61,755 bases of DNA from Paraburkholderia tropica (lineage in GTDB: Bacteria > Pseudomonadota > Gammaproteobacteria > Burkholderiales > Burkholderiaceae). This document shows, in pieces, positions 51,900 through 59,273 of this stretch. The translations under genes and the position numbers were made by a program. The notes below the pieces were generated by a model, which saw only the letters and a program-made list of their open reading frames with translations, searched no databases and was not told the DNA's origin. Within the stretch, counting starts at the first letter, position 1. Each line of letters opens with the position of its first letter. The DNA lies in the NCBI RefSeq assembly GCF_914484835.1, contig NZ_CAJZAR010000067.1, forward strand, positions 72,178-133,932, given 5' to 3'.

Positions 51900-52225
51900 G
51901 TCGTGCGCGGCTTCGGACGTCTTGGCGATGAAGGAATGCTGGCGTGATCCGCGTCGTTTGCCGCGTCATCCTGTCTCATCCGCAGCATTCGGGGCGGATT
52001 TGGGCCTGTTTTGGGCACGTTTCGACCGTTTTTCGACCTGTTTCGCCACGCCGACACCAGGCAAACTCGCCGATTCCCGGTATCCTTGGGCCGAAGTGAA
52101 AGGAAGCGCACCCGCGCCGCCACGCCCAGCTCTGTCTGGCCAAAGCCAGGCCACAACCCAATCAGCACCAGCATGTCCCAGTCATCCCGCCAGCTAACGT
52201 CGACGTCCGCCTTCCGGAGCACGCC
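51900..52225. other. intergenic region before the DUF3268 gene
   Basis: I see no supported gene, terminator or clear motif in these 326 bases, apart from the expected promoter of the next gene. Confidence 0.4.
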
Positions 52226-52678
52226 ATGCGCGTAGGCCGTCCGGTCAAGGCGCTGCCGCAGCCGCTCTGCGACTACTGCGGCGCGAAGGCGCTGCTCGCG
52301 CGTTTCGGCGACGAAGCCTATCCGTATCGCGACGATCACGGCACGCTCTGGGTCTGCCCCGCGTGCGAAGCGTGGATCGGCGTGCCCGCGCGTAGCACGC
52401 GCAACGTGCCGCTCGGCCGTCTCGCCAACGGCGCGCTGCGCGACGCCAAGAGCCGTCTGCACGACGCGCTCGAACCGCTCGTCGCGGCCAAAGTGCGGCG
52501 CGACAAGGTCAATATCTTCGAGGCGCGCGGCCGCGCGCTGCGCTGGCTCGCCGAGGAGCTGGGCTTCGATTTGCCCAATCCGTCGATCCACCATCTGACA
52601 CTCGATCAGTGCGAGGCGGCGATCCGCCACGTCGAGGCCTTCATGGCCGCACGCCGCGCCAGCGGCGACGAGCGCTGA
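52226..52678 (+). CDS. DUF3268-like zinc-finger protein
   Basis: The 150-residue protein opens with a zinc knuckle (CDYCGAKALL) and a second pair (VCPACEAWIGVP), four cysteines in all, as in DUF3268. The second half is helical (DAKSRLHDALEPLVAAK; ALRWLAEELGFDLPNPSIHHLTLDQCEAAIRHVEAF). Such proteins are small cytoplasmic zinc-ribbon proteins of unknown role, perhaps nucleic-acid binding. Single gene. Confidence 0.82.
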   Translation: MRVGRPVKALPQPLCDYCGAKALLARFGDEAYPYRDDHGTLWVCPACEAWIGVPARSTRNVPLGRLANGALRDAKSRLHDALEPLVAAKVRRDKVNIFEARGRALRWLAEELGFDLPNPSIHHLTLDQCEAAIRHVEAFMAARRASGDER

Positions 52679-52830
52679 CCTCCAAACCCCGCACATCGGC
52701 GCAGATCGGCACGCATTCCCGCACGTTCGCGCCGCCGCGGACACCTTTAGTTACATCCTCGCCGCAAATCGACGCTCAACCTTGGGCGCAGCGTGCCGTT
52801 ATTGCACCTGAACCGATTCTTTCCTGTGAC

Positions 52831-53295
52831 ATGGCCAAGACGATCCCTTTTCCGGCGCAACACCTCCAGGCCACGCGCGCTCGACGCCACAAGGCCAAGA
52901 CCGAGTTGCTGCCGATGCCGCGCGCCAGCGCGGATGAACTCGCGCTCCAGGTGCATCTGGCGCTGGCCGCGTTGCGCGCGGGCGGCTCCCAGCATGACGC
53001 CCAGGCGCTCCTGCATGCACACGTGCTCGCGCAATCGATTACGGACGCCGGTTACGGCGACCTGACGCCCGAACAGGTCGGCCCCGCCGACGAAGCGATC
53101 ATCGCGTGCTTCACGCGCGGCGGCGCGCAGGGCGAATGGCGTCTCGACGAGACGCAATTCGAGGCGGTGCGCGCGGTCATCAGCGTCTACGACGTGCAGC
53201 TGCAAAGCGCGCCGATGTGGGTGCTGACCGATGCGAGCGAGCGTCTCGAGCGCATGCGCGCGGGCGAGACCGGGCAGGCGCGCAAGCGCGCGTGA
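52831..53295 (+). CDS. hypothetical protein
   Basis: The 154-residue protein starts MAKTIPFPAQHLQ. It has a basic N-terminus (ATRARRHKAKTELL) and helical segments (ADELALQVHLALAALRAGG; HDAQALLHAHVLAQSITDAGY; LDETQFEAVRAVISVYDVQLQ). No domain is recognised. The later ATG is used, since 74 codons of open frame before it overlap the DUF3268 gene and have no family character. It may be cotranscribed with the DUF3268 gene. Confidence 0.65.
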   Translation: MAKTIPFPAQHLQATRARRHKAKTELLPMPRASADELALQVHLALAALRAGGSQHDAQALLHAHVLAQSITDAGYGDLTPEQVGPADEAIIACFTRGGAQGEWRLDETQFEAVRAVISVYDVQLQSAPMWVLTDASERLERMRAGETGQARKRA

Positions 53296-53612
53296 CGAAA
53301 TTCGCGGGCACGCGGGTTGCGGATACGGCTTTCGGAGTCGACGTTGACCCGGGTATGGCCCCGTGCGATTGAAGCGCTGCCGCAACAAGCAGTCGCGACG
53401 CAGCGATATCGCAGCGTTCAGACCCCGATCGACCCTGCCGCGTGTCAGGGTAATGAAAGCGACAATCGCGGCGACAACAGCGCGAATCGGAGCATCCACC
53501 GCCATCGCGCTCAATGCGCCGTCTGGCGGCGTTGTGGCGGCATTGGCACGGGATTTGACGCGCGGCGCGAATCGTGTTGACTTCCGACAGCGTGCGTGAC
53601 TAAAATTCGCCC
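53296..53612. other. intergenic region
   Basis: No gene is supported. The right end holds the strong promoter at 53577-53606; nothing else is recognised. Confidence 0.45.
53577..53606 (+). promoter_or_regulatory. sigma-70 promoter of the ABC transporter leader
   Basis: TTGACT and TAAAAT are separated by 18 bases. Transcription should start near 53613, about 900 bases before the permease gene. Confidence 0.7.
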
Positions 53613-53972
53613 GTCTTAACAAAAGGGGCTGACGCCTTGGACAGTAGCAGTAGTCGATCTTCGAACAGTTTCGCTGCCTGACCGGCAGGACGTCCGCGCT
53701 CCCTTTTCTCTCAGCCGCCGTCTTGCCAGCCAGGCAGATGGTGCGCGTCCAGCAGTACATTCTCGTGCACTCTTTTTAGCGTCGACCAGGCGCCGCAGCG
53801 TCGTATGCGCAGCGCGCCAGGCCGATATCGCGCCGTGAGCCCTGTTCGCTCGCGGCACGGTCCGTTCGTCACGCCGATCGTCCGCCTTGCGGCCGTCGCG
53901 CGACGCGCGGACCGCCACATGCGCCGCCTGGGACCGGTTTCCAGCGCGCCGCCGTGACGATAAGGAGTTCCG

Positions 53973-54044
53973 ATGTCCGACAGTGACAGTTATCCGTTAT
54001 GCCGCTTCCTTTTTTCGTTCCCTGAGGAAAGCGCGCAGACGTGA
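53973..54044 (+). CDS. candidate 23-residue leader peptide
   Basis: AAGGAG lies five bases before an ATG that opens a 23-codon frame, MSDSDSYPLCRFLFSFPEES then AQT and TGA. It is too short for ordinary prediction. The ideal ribosome site and its place inside a long leader suggest a regulatory peptide whose translation senses a signal for the transporter operon. Confidence 0.5.
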   Translation: MSDSDSYPLCRFLFSFPEESAQT

Positions 54045-54136
54045 GCCGCTGACGCGCGTACGCCGCGCGCAGCCGGGTCTGCTGGCTTTCCTCGCAACCG
54101 CGTCCGCTCCCCGAGCGCGACGTGAGGAGATCCAGC

Positions 54137-54310
54137 ATGAACTTCGGCCTTCTTCTGCCGCACCTGCCGCAAACGCTGCACACCCTTCATCCCGACCAGC
54201 TCGGCGCCCTCGAGCGCCCGAGCGGCACGCCGCCTTGCGCGCCGTCCCGCCTTGCCGCGCGCTGGCGCGACTTGCGCGCGCGCGTGTTCCGCGCGTCGGG
54301 GCGAGGTTGA
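54137..54310 (+). CDS. small 57-residue ORF in the leader
   Basis: GAGGAG lies eight bases before the ATG. The product (MNFGLLLPHLPQTLHTLHPD...) is Leu/Pro/His-rich at the start and Arg-rich at the end, with no membrane helix long enough to be certain. It may be a second leader peptide or a small transporter partner. Confidence 0.45.
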   Translation: MNFGLLLPHLPQTLHTLHPDQLGALERPSGTPPCAPSRLAARWRDLRARVFRASGRG

Positions 54311-54518
54311 CCGGGGCTGACCCAAGTTAGGACAAGAAAGAACGGCCCCGCCCGAACGCGCTGCCGCCCGCATGGCGGCGCGCTCGACGCACGGGCCGCG
54401 CATCATCCAGATCGCCGGTGCATCAAGACATGAATCAGATCAACCGCTCCATGCGAACAACTCGCCGCGCTGCGCGCGCACGCGGCGTCGCGCATGCCAT
54501 CGCCCTGGGAGGCCGCTA

Positions 54519-56270
54519 ATGGAGTTCAGATTCAACCTGAACCGTACGGCCAACGCCTCGGCGTGGCGCGTGCTGCCCAACCGCTGGGACTTCGTGGCGT
54601 TCCCGCTCATCATCTGCCTGATCGCGATGGCAGCCGTGGGCTTCCACGAGACGATGGCGCCGATCGCCACGCTCAAGGCGCAGCCGATTTCGCTCGACGC
54701 GTCGAACCTGCCCGAGTACGCGATGCGCACGACGCTGCGCATGCTGGCGGCGATGATCGCCTCGCTGATCTTCACGCTCGTGTACGGCACGCTTGCCGCG
54801 AAAAGCCGCCGCGCCGGACTCGTGCTGGTGCCGATTCTCGACATTCTTCAGTCGGTGCCGGTGCTGGGCTACATCTCGTTCACGGTCACGTTTTTCCTCG
54901 CGCTGTTTCCCTCGCGCGTGCTCGGTGCCGAACTCGCGGCGATCTTCGCGATTTTCACGAGCCAGGCGTGGAACATGACGTTCAGCTTCTATCAGTCGCT
55001 GCGCACCGTGCCGCGCGATCTCGATGAAGTGTCGAAGGGTTTCCATCTGACCGGCTGGCAACGCTTCTGGAAACTCGAAGTGCCGTTCTCGATGCCGGGC
55101 CTCATCTGGAACATGATGATGTCGATGTCGGGTGGCTGGTTCTTCGTCGTGGCCTCCGAAGCGATCACGGTCGGCAACAACACGATCACGCTGCCGGGCA
55201 TCGGCGCGTATCTGGCGCAGGCGATTTCCGAAAAGAATCTGCACGCCATCGGTTGGGTGATCCTGACGATGACGGTCGTGATCCTCGCCTACGATCAATT
55301 GTTGTTCCGTCCGCTCGTCGCGTGGGCCGACAAGTTCCGTATGGAAAACACCAGTTCCGGCGACGCGCCCGAGTCCTGGCTGCTCGACCTGATCCGCCGC
55401 ACGCATCTGATTCACCGCCTGCTGGTGCCGATGGGCTTCCTGCTCGCGACGCTCGCGCGCATTCCGTTCCGCGTGCAACTGCCGAAGGCGATGCCCGCCG
55501 TGAACCTCACGCTCAGCAAGCGTTCGCGTGTCGGCGACGCCATCTGGGCCGTGTGCGTGATCGCGCTCACGCTGTTCGTGGTCTGGCGCGTGGTGGCTTA
55601 CGTGCGCACCGGCGTCTCGCTCGACGAAGTGGGCCATGTGCTCGTGCTCGGCCTCATCACGCTGCTGCGCGTGATGTTGCTGATCGCGATTGCCTCGGTA
55701 ATCTGGGTGCCGCTCGGTGTGCTGATCGGTCTGCGCCCAGCGCTCGCGGAAAAGTTCCAGCCGCTCGCGCAGTTTCTCGCGGCGTTCCCGGCAAACCTGC
55801 TGTTCCCGGTCTTCGTGATCGTGATCGTGCGTTTCCACCTGAACCCGGACATCTGGCTCTCGCCGCTGATCGTGCTCGGCACGCAGTGGTACATCCTGTT
55901 CAACGTGATCGCGGGTGCGAGCGCCTATCCGAACGACTACAAGGAAGCGGCGAAGAATTTCCGCATTCGCGGCTGGCAGTGGTGGCGTCAGGCGATCCTG
56001 CCGGGCATTTTCCCGTACTACATCACGGGCGCGATCACGGCCTCGGGCGGCGCGTGGAATGCGAGCATCGTTGCTGAATACGTGCAATGGGGCGATACGC
56101 GACTCGAAGCGCACGGCCTTGGCGCCTACATCGCGCAGATGACCGCCGCCGGCGATTTTCCAAAGATCATTCTGGGCATCGCGATGATGTCCCTGTTCGT
56201 GACGCTGTTCAATCGCGTGCTCTGGCGTCCGCTGTACACCTACGCCGAGTCCCGGCTGCGGCTCGATTGA
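54519..56270 (+). CDS. ABC transporter permease, two fused NitT/TauT-type domains
   Basis: The 583-residue protein has two copies of the binding-protein-dependent permease domain (about residues 65-270 and 350-575), each with a coupling-loop motif (EVSKGFHLTGWQRFWKLEVPFSMPG; EAAKNFRIRGWQWWRQAILPGIFPY). One chain therefore supplies the whole membrane part. The start MEFRFNLNR follows GGGAGG; the frame is open further upstream but leaves the family. No periplasmic binding protein is encoded beside it. The substrate is unknown; nitrate, sulfonate or a metal have been guessed for relatives. Confidence 0.9.
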   Translation: MEFRFNLNRTANASAWRVLPNRWDFVAFPLIICLIAMAAVGFHETMAPIATLKAQPISLDASNLPEYAMRTTLRMLAAMIASLIFTLVYGTLAAKSRRAGLVLVPILDILQSVPVLGYISFTVTFFLALFPSRVLGAELAAIFAIFTSQAWNMTFSFYQSLRTVPRDLDEVSKGFHLTGWQRFWKLEVPFSMPGLIWNMMMSMSGGWFFVVASEAITVGNNTITLPGIGAYLAQAISEKNLHAIGWVILTMTVVILAYDQLLFRPLVAWADKFRMENTSSGDAPESWLLDLIRRTHLIHRLLVPMGFLLATLARIPFRVQLPKAMPAVNLTLSKRSRVGDAIWAVCVIALTLFVVWRVVAYVRTGVSLDEVGHVLVLGLITLLRVMLLIAIASVIWVPLGVLIGLRPALAEKFQPLAQFLAAFPANLLFPVFVIVIVRFHLNPDIWLSPLIVLGTQWYILFNVIAGASAYPNDYKEAAKNFRIRGWQWWRQAILPGIFPYYITGAITASGGAWNASIVAEYVQWGDTRLEAHGLGAYIAQMTAAGDFPKIILGIAMMSLFVTLFNRVLWRPLYTYAESRLRLD

Positions 56271-56286
56271 GATGGAGTAAAACATC

Positions 56287-57621
56287 ATGCTGAATCCGAA
56301 AATCGTCTCATCCGACCTGCTGCCCGTGCGGCCCACGCTTGGCGAGGAAGTGCTTTCCGTCAAGCACATGTCGCGCGGTTTCGCGAAGAAAGACGACGAG
56401 CGCCTCGTGCTCGACGACGTCAATCTCTCGCTGCGCGAAGGCGAAATCGTCGGGCTGCTCGGCCGTTCGGGCTCGGGTAAATCGACGCTGCTGCGCATCA
56501 TCTCGGGCCTCATCGAAGCGAGCGCGGGCGAGGTGAACTGGCTCGGCAAGCCGCTCGAAGGCCCGGCGAAGGGCGTCTCGATGGTGTTTCAGACCTTCGC
56601 GCTGTTTCCGTGGCTCACGGTGCTGCAGAACGTGGAAGCCGGTCTCGAAGCGCAGGGCGTGCCCGCGCGCGAGCGCCGCGAACGCGCGCTGGCCGCCATC
56701 GACCTGATCGGTCTGGACGGCTTCGAAAACGCCTACCCGCGCGAACTCTCGGGCGGCATGCGTCAGCGCGTGGGCTTCGCGCGCGCGCTCGTGGTCGACC
56801 CGGCGCTGCTGCTGATGGACGAGCCGTTTTCCGCGCTCGACGTGCTGACGGCCGAGACGCTGCGTACCGACCTGCTCGATCTCTGGACGCAGGGCCGCAT
56901 GCCGATCAAGTCGATGCTGATCGTCACGCACAACATCGAAGAAGCGGTGTTCATGTGCGACCGCATTCTCGTGCTCTCGTCGAATCCGGGACGCGTGGTG
57001 GCCGAAATCAAGGTGCCGTTCAAGCACCCGCGCAATCGCCTGGACCCGGCGTTCCGCAAGCTCGTGGACGAGATCTACGCGAAGATGACCGCGCGCGACG
57101 CGGCCGAAACCACCACGCGCCGTCTCGAAGTGGGCAGCCGTTTGCCCGACGTTTCGACGAACCTGATGGCCGGTCTGATCGAAACGCTGGCGGCCGCGCC
57201 GTACCATGGCCGCGCCGACATGCCGGAAATCGCGCGCTCGCTGCATCTCGAAGTGGACGACCTGTTCCCGATTGCGGAAATGCTGCAATTGCTGGGTTTT
57301 GCCGATGTGCGCGACGGCGACCTGTTGCTCACGCCGCCCGCGCGCGTGTTTGCCGAGATGGGCACGCAGGCGCGCAAGCTCATGTTCGCCGATCACCTGC
57401 TGCGCAACGTGCCGCTCGCGGCGCGGATCAAGAAGGTGCTCAACGAACGCCCGGGCCACCGCGCGCCGCGCGTGCGTTTCGAGCAGGAACTGGAGGATTT
57501 CCTCTCGGACACGGCCGCAGAAGAAACGCTGGACACGGTGATCGACTGGGGCCGTTACGGCGAGATCTTCTCGTATAACGACCAGTCGGAAATTTTCAGT
57601 CTCGAAGACGTGGAAGCTTAA
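56287..57621 (+). CDS. ABC transporter ATPase with AAA-associated C-terminal domain
   Basis: The 444-residue protein has an ATPase domain of the nitrate/sulfonate type (Walker A GRSGSGKST near residue 58, signature LSGGMRQRV, Walker B LLLMDEPFSALD) and a C-terminal AAA-associated domain (about 295-430) that may sense a ligand. It follows the fused permease by 16 bases with its own GGAG site. A binding protein is absent, so the system may use an orphan one or act differently. The operon ends at a strong terminator. Confidence 0.92.
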   Translation: MLNPKIVSSDLLPVRPTLGEEVLSVKHMSRGFAKKDDERLVLDDVNLSLREGEIVGLLGRSGSGKSTLLRIISGLIEASAGEVNWLGKPLEGPAKGVSMVFQTFALFPWLTVLQNVEAGLEAQGVPARERRERALAAIDLIGLDGFENAYPRELSGGMRQRVGFARALVVDPALLLMDEPFSALDVLTAETLRTDLLDLWTQGRMPIKSMLIVTHNIEEAVFMCDRILVLSSNPGRVVAEIKVPFKHPRNRLDPAFRKLVDEIYAKMTARDAAETTTRRLEVGSRLPDVSTNLMAGLIETLAAAPYHGRADMPEIARSLHLEVDDLFPIAEMLQLLGFADVRDGDLLLTPPARVFAEMGTQARKLMFADHLLRNVPLAARIKKVLNERPGHRAPRVRFEQELEDFLSDTAAEETLDTVIDWGRYGEIFSYNDQSEIFSLEDVEA

Positions 57622-57661
57622 AGGACGCAAGGCACGCAGCGCACGCGGCGCTCCTCCGGTT

Positions 57662-57713
57662 AAAAAACGCTGTGGACGATGGCTCATTGTGCCGTTGTCC
57701 GCAGCGTTTTTTT
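57662..57713 (+). terminator. intrinsic terminator of the ABC operon
   Basis: AAAAAACGCTGTGGAC pairs with GTCCGCAGCGTTTTTT (one G-U pair) over a 20-base loop, followed by more T. Confidence 0.9.
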
Positions 57714-57897
57714 CGTCCCATCGACAGCTTCGCAGTACGAACCTCAAAGAAACACCGATTCTCCGCTGCTAGTATTTTTTCGACGCGTGCGCTGCACGGC
57801 GTACGTTATCTCGCACGCCAGATTGGCCTCGATTTAGCCTCGATTTGGCATCGTATCGGTTGCATTTTTTGCGGTCATCGGAAGGGAGAACTGAATT

Positions 57898-58671
57898 ATG
57901 TCGACGGATCGAAAGACACTTTCCGCGGAAGCGGTCACGGCGGCGTTCAACCAGATCTGCGCGCATCTCGACGAAGACGCGGGCGATCTCGACACGGCCA
58001 CGCGCAAGCGCCTCGAGCGCATCGCGAAGGAAAGCATGGACGCGCATCCGGCGCTCGCGTGGCAAACGCTCGGCATGCTGGCCGCCGAGCGCTGGGACGG
58101 CGAGGCCGTCGAAGCCTTGTTCGCGAATGCCATGCGCTGCGAGCGCGGCGCGCAGGTCGGCATCAATTTCGCCGTGGCGCTCGCGGCCTGCAACCGTTTT
58201 CGCGAAGCCGCGCAAGTCGCCGAGCGCGCGTGGGAGGCGCAGCCGTCCAGTCTGCTCGCACTGCGCGGCGCAATCGACATGGCGTGGCAGGCGGGGCGCT
58301 GGATGCGCGCGCTGGAGTTCACGCAGGTGCTGAGTTCACATTCGAACGCAACGGACCGTGAAACCGAGGGGTATCGGCGCAAGGCGGTGGCCATTCTGGA
58401 TCAGTACTCGGTGCCGCTCTCTGTCGTCGAAGCGCTGCACGACGCGCTTTATGGTTTTCTCGCCACGCGTCGCGTGCGAGCGCTCGCGGCCTGCGAATTC
58501 GTCGACGACGGTCCCGGCGACGAGGCCGTTTATGTGACGGTGCAGGTCGCGAGGGAGCGCGAGGAGGTGGAGCAGCTGGATGAGGCGTTGACGGAGGTGC
58601 TGCAAGAGACGGGCGGCCTTTCCGTGCTCAGCACGTTTGCCATCAATCTCGGTGAAATGGAAACGGTCTGA
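57898..58671 (+). CDS. helical-repeat (TPR-like) protein paired with HEPN gene
   Basis: The 257-residue protein is helical, with TPR/HEAT-like units around residues 45-150 (ALAWQTLGMLAAERWDGEAVEALFANAM; VGINFAVALAACNRFREAAQVAERAWEAQPSSLLALRGAIDMAWQAGRWMRALEF). The C-terminus (about 190-257) is more mixed and acidic, with an EREEVEQLDEALTEVLQ helix. There is no signal peptide. GGGAG precedes the ATG, and the promoter region is poorer in G+C than its surroundings. Its stop overlaps the HEPN start by one base, so the two are translated together; it may bind or neutralise the HEPN protein. Confidence 0.72.
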   Translation: MSTDRKTLSAEAVTAAFNQICAHLDEDAGDLDTATRKRLERIAKESMDAHPALAWQTLGMLAAERWDGEAVEALFANAMRCERGAQVGINFAVALAACNRFREAAQVAERAWEAQPSSLLALRGAIDMAWQAGRWMRALEFTQVLSSHSNATDRETEGYRRKAVAILDQYSVPLSVVEALHDALYGFLATRRVRALAACEFVDDGPGDEAVYVTVQVAREREEVEQLDEALTEVLQETGGLSVLSTFAINLGEMETV

Positions 58672-59093
58672 TGACGCCCGAGGAGTTTATCGATACGGCA
58701 GAGCGGCTGCTGTGCGAGCCCGCAAGTGAAGCGGACAGGCGGAGTGCCGTTTCTCGTTCGTACTATGGCGCCTTTCACGCCTGTATCGCAAGCATCCCTC
58801 GTGAGTACACGCCGGCGCGTGATCGGGTGATGTCTTCGGAATCGCATCGAGCGGTTGTCGACGCGTTAACCGGCTGGGGCGCGAAGCTGGTGAGCGGGCG
58901 AACGGTGGCGTCTCAGGTTTCGCGCGAGCTGGCCGTGCTCAAGCGCGCACGCCGCCATGCCGACTACGACCTCACCCGCACGCTAAACGAGCACGACGTC
59001 GGTTCATGTGTGCGGCAGTCGCGCAAGATCGTTACGCTCATTCGCTACGCACGTGAGCGCCACGATCAATCGGCGCTTGCCGGCAGTGGATGA
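58671..59093 (+). CDS. HEPN-domain protein (candidate toxin/RNase)
   Basis: The 140-residue protein has the HEPN-family helices: AVSRSYYGAFHACIASI (residues 26-42) and the motif KRARRHADYDL (91-101), typical of the R-x-x-A-D-Y box in HEPN proteins. Many HEPN proteins are metal-independent RNases in toxin-antitoxin or defence pairs. The canonical R-X4-6-H is not cleanly seen (R92 to H96 has three residues between), so activity is uncertain. ATG overlaps the preceding stop as TGATG. Two iteron-like sites follow it. Confidence 0.75.
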   Translation: MTPEEFIDTAERLLCEPASEADRRSAVSRSYYGAFHACIASIPREYTPARDRVMSSESHRAVVDALTGWGAKLVSGRTVASQVSRELAVLKRARRHADYDLTRTLNEHDVGSCVRQSRKIVTLIRYARERHDQSALAGSG

Positions 59094-59117
59094 CCCCGCG
59101 TGCATTGCTACGCGCGC

Positions 59118-59273
59118 AAAGGTGAGCTTCTTCGGGAGCCACGGCATCGCGGTGGCTTCACGCGCGAATCGCATCGTGCGATCGCGCGCAAAGCCCCGCC
59201 GCTGCGTGAGGTCCCGTCACGTCTCGCGCGTCGCACGGCGAGCGTGCATACGCAAAGGTGAGCTTTTCCGGGA
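59118..59273 (-). repeat. two iteron-like sites in a convergent gap
   Basis: AAAGGTGAGCTTCTTCGGGAG (about 59118-59138) and AAAGGTGAGCTTTTCCGGGA (59254-59273) are minus-strand copies of the origin iteron. They occupy the 180-base gap between the HEPN and MscS-family genes. Confidence 0.82.

Larger units (their letters stand above)
53613..54518 (+). other. long 5' leader of the ABC transporter operon
   Basis: No long gene fits this 0.9-kb stretch between a strong promoter and the permease start. The first ~360 bases have no open frame with a ribosome site and begin with complementary G/C blocks (AAAAGGGGCTGACGCC near 53631), which suggests a structured RNA. Two short frames with good ribosome sites follow, at 53973 and 54137. 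The layout resembles riboswitch or leader-peptide attenuation control. I could not assign a known riboswitch class. Confidence 0.5.

Noticed and set aside
53631..53660. A yybP-ykoY (manganese) riboswitch at the start of the ABC leader
   Set aside because: The AAAAGGGG start is suggestive, but the conserved GGGGAGUAGC core known for that class is not present.
54516..56549. A 677-codon minus-strand open frame opposite the ABC permease
   Set aside because: Composition (His, Arg, Glu, Asp without fold motifs) is that of an antisense shadow; the plus-strand permease has paired coupling loops.
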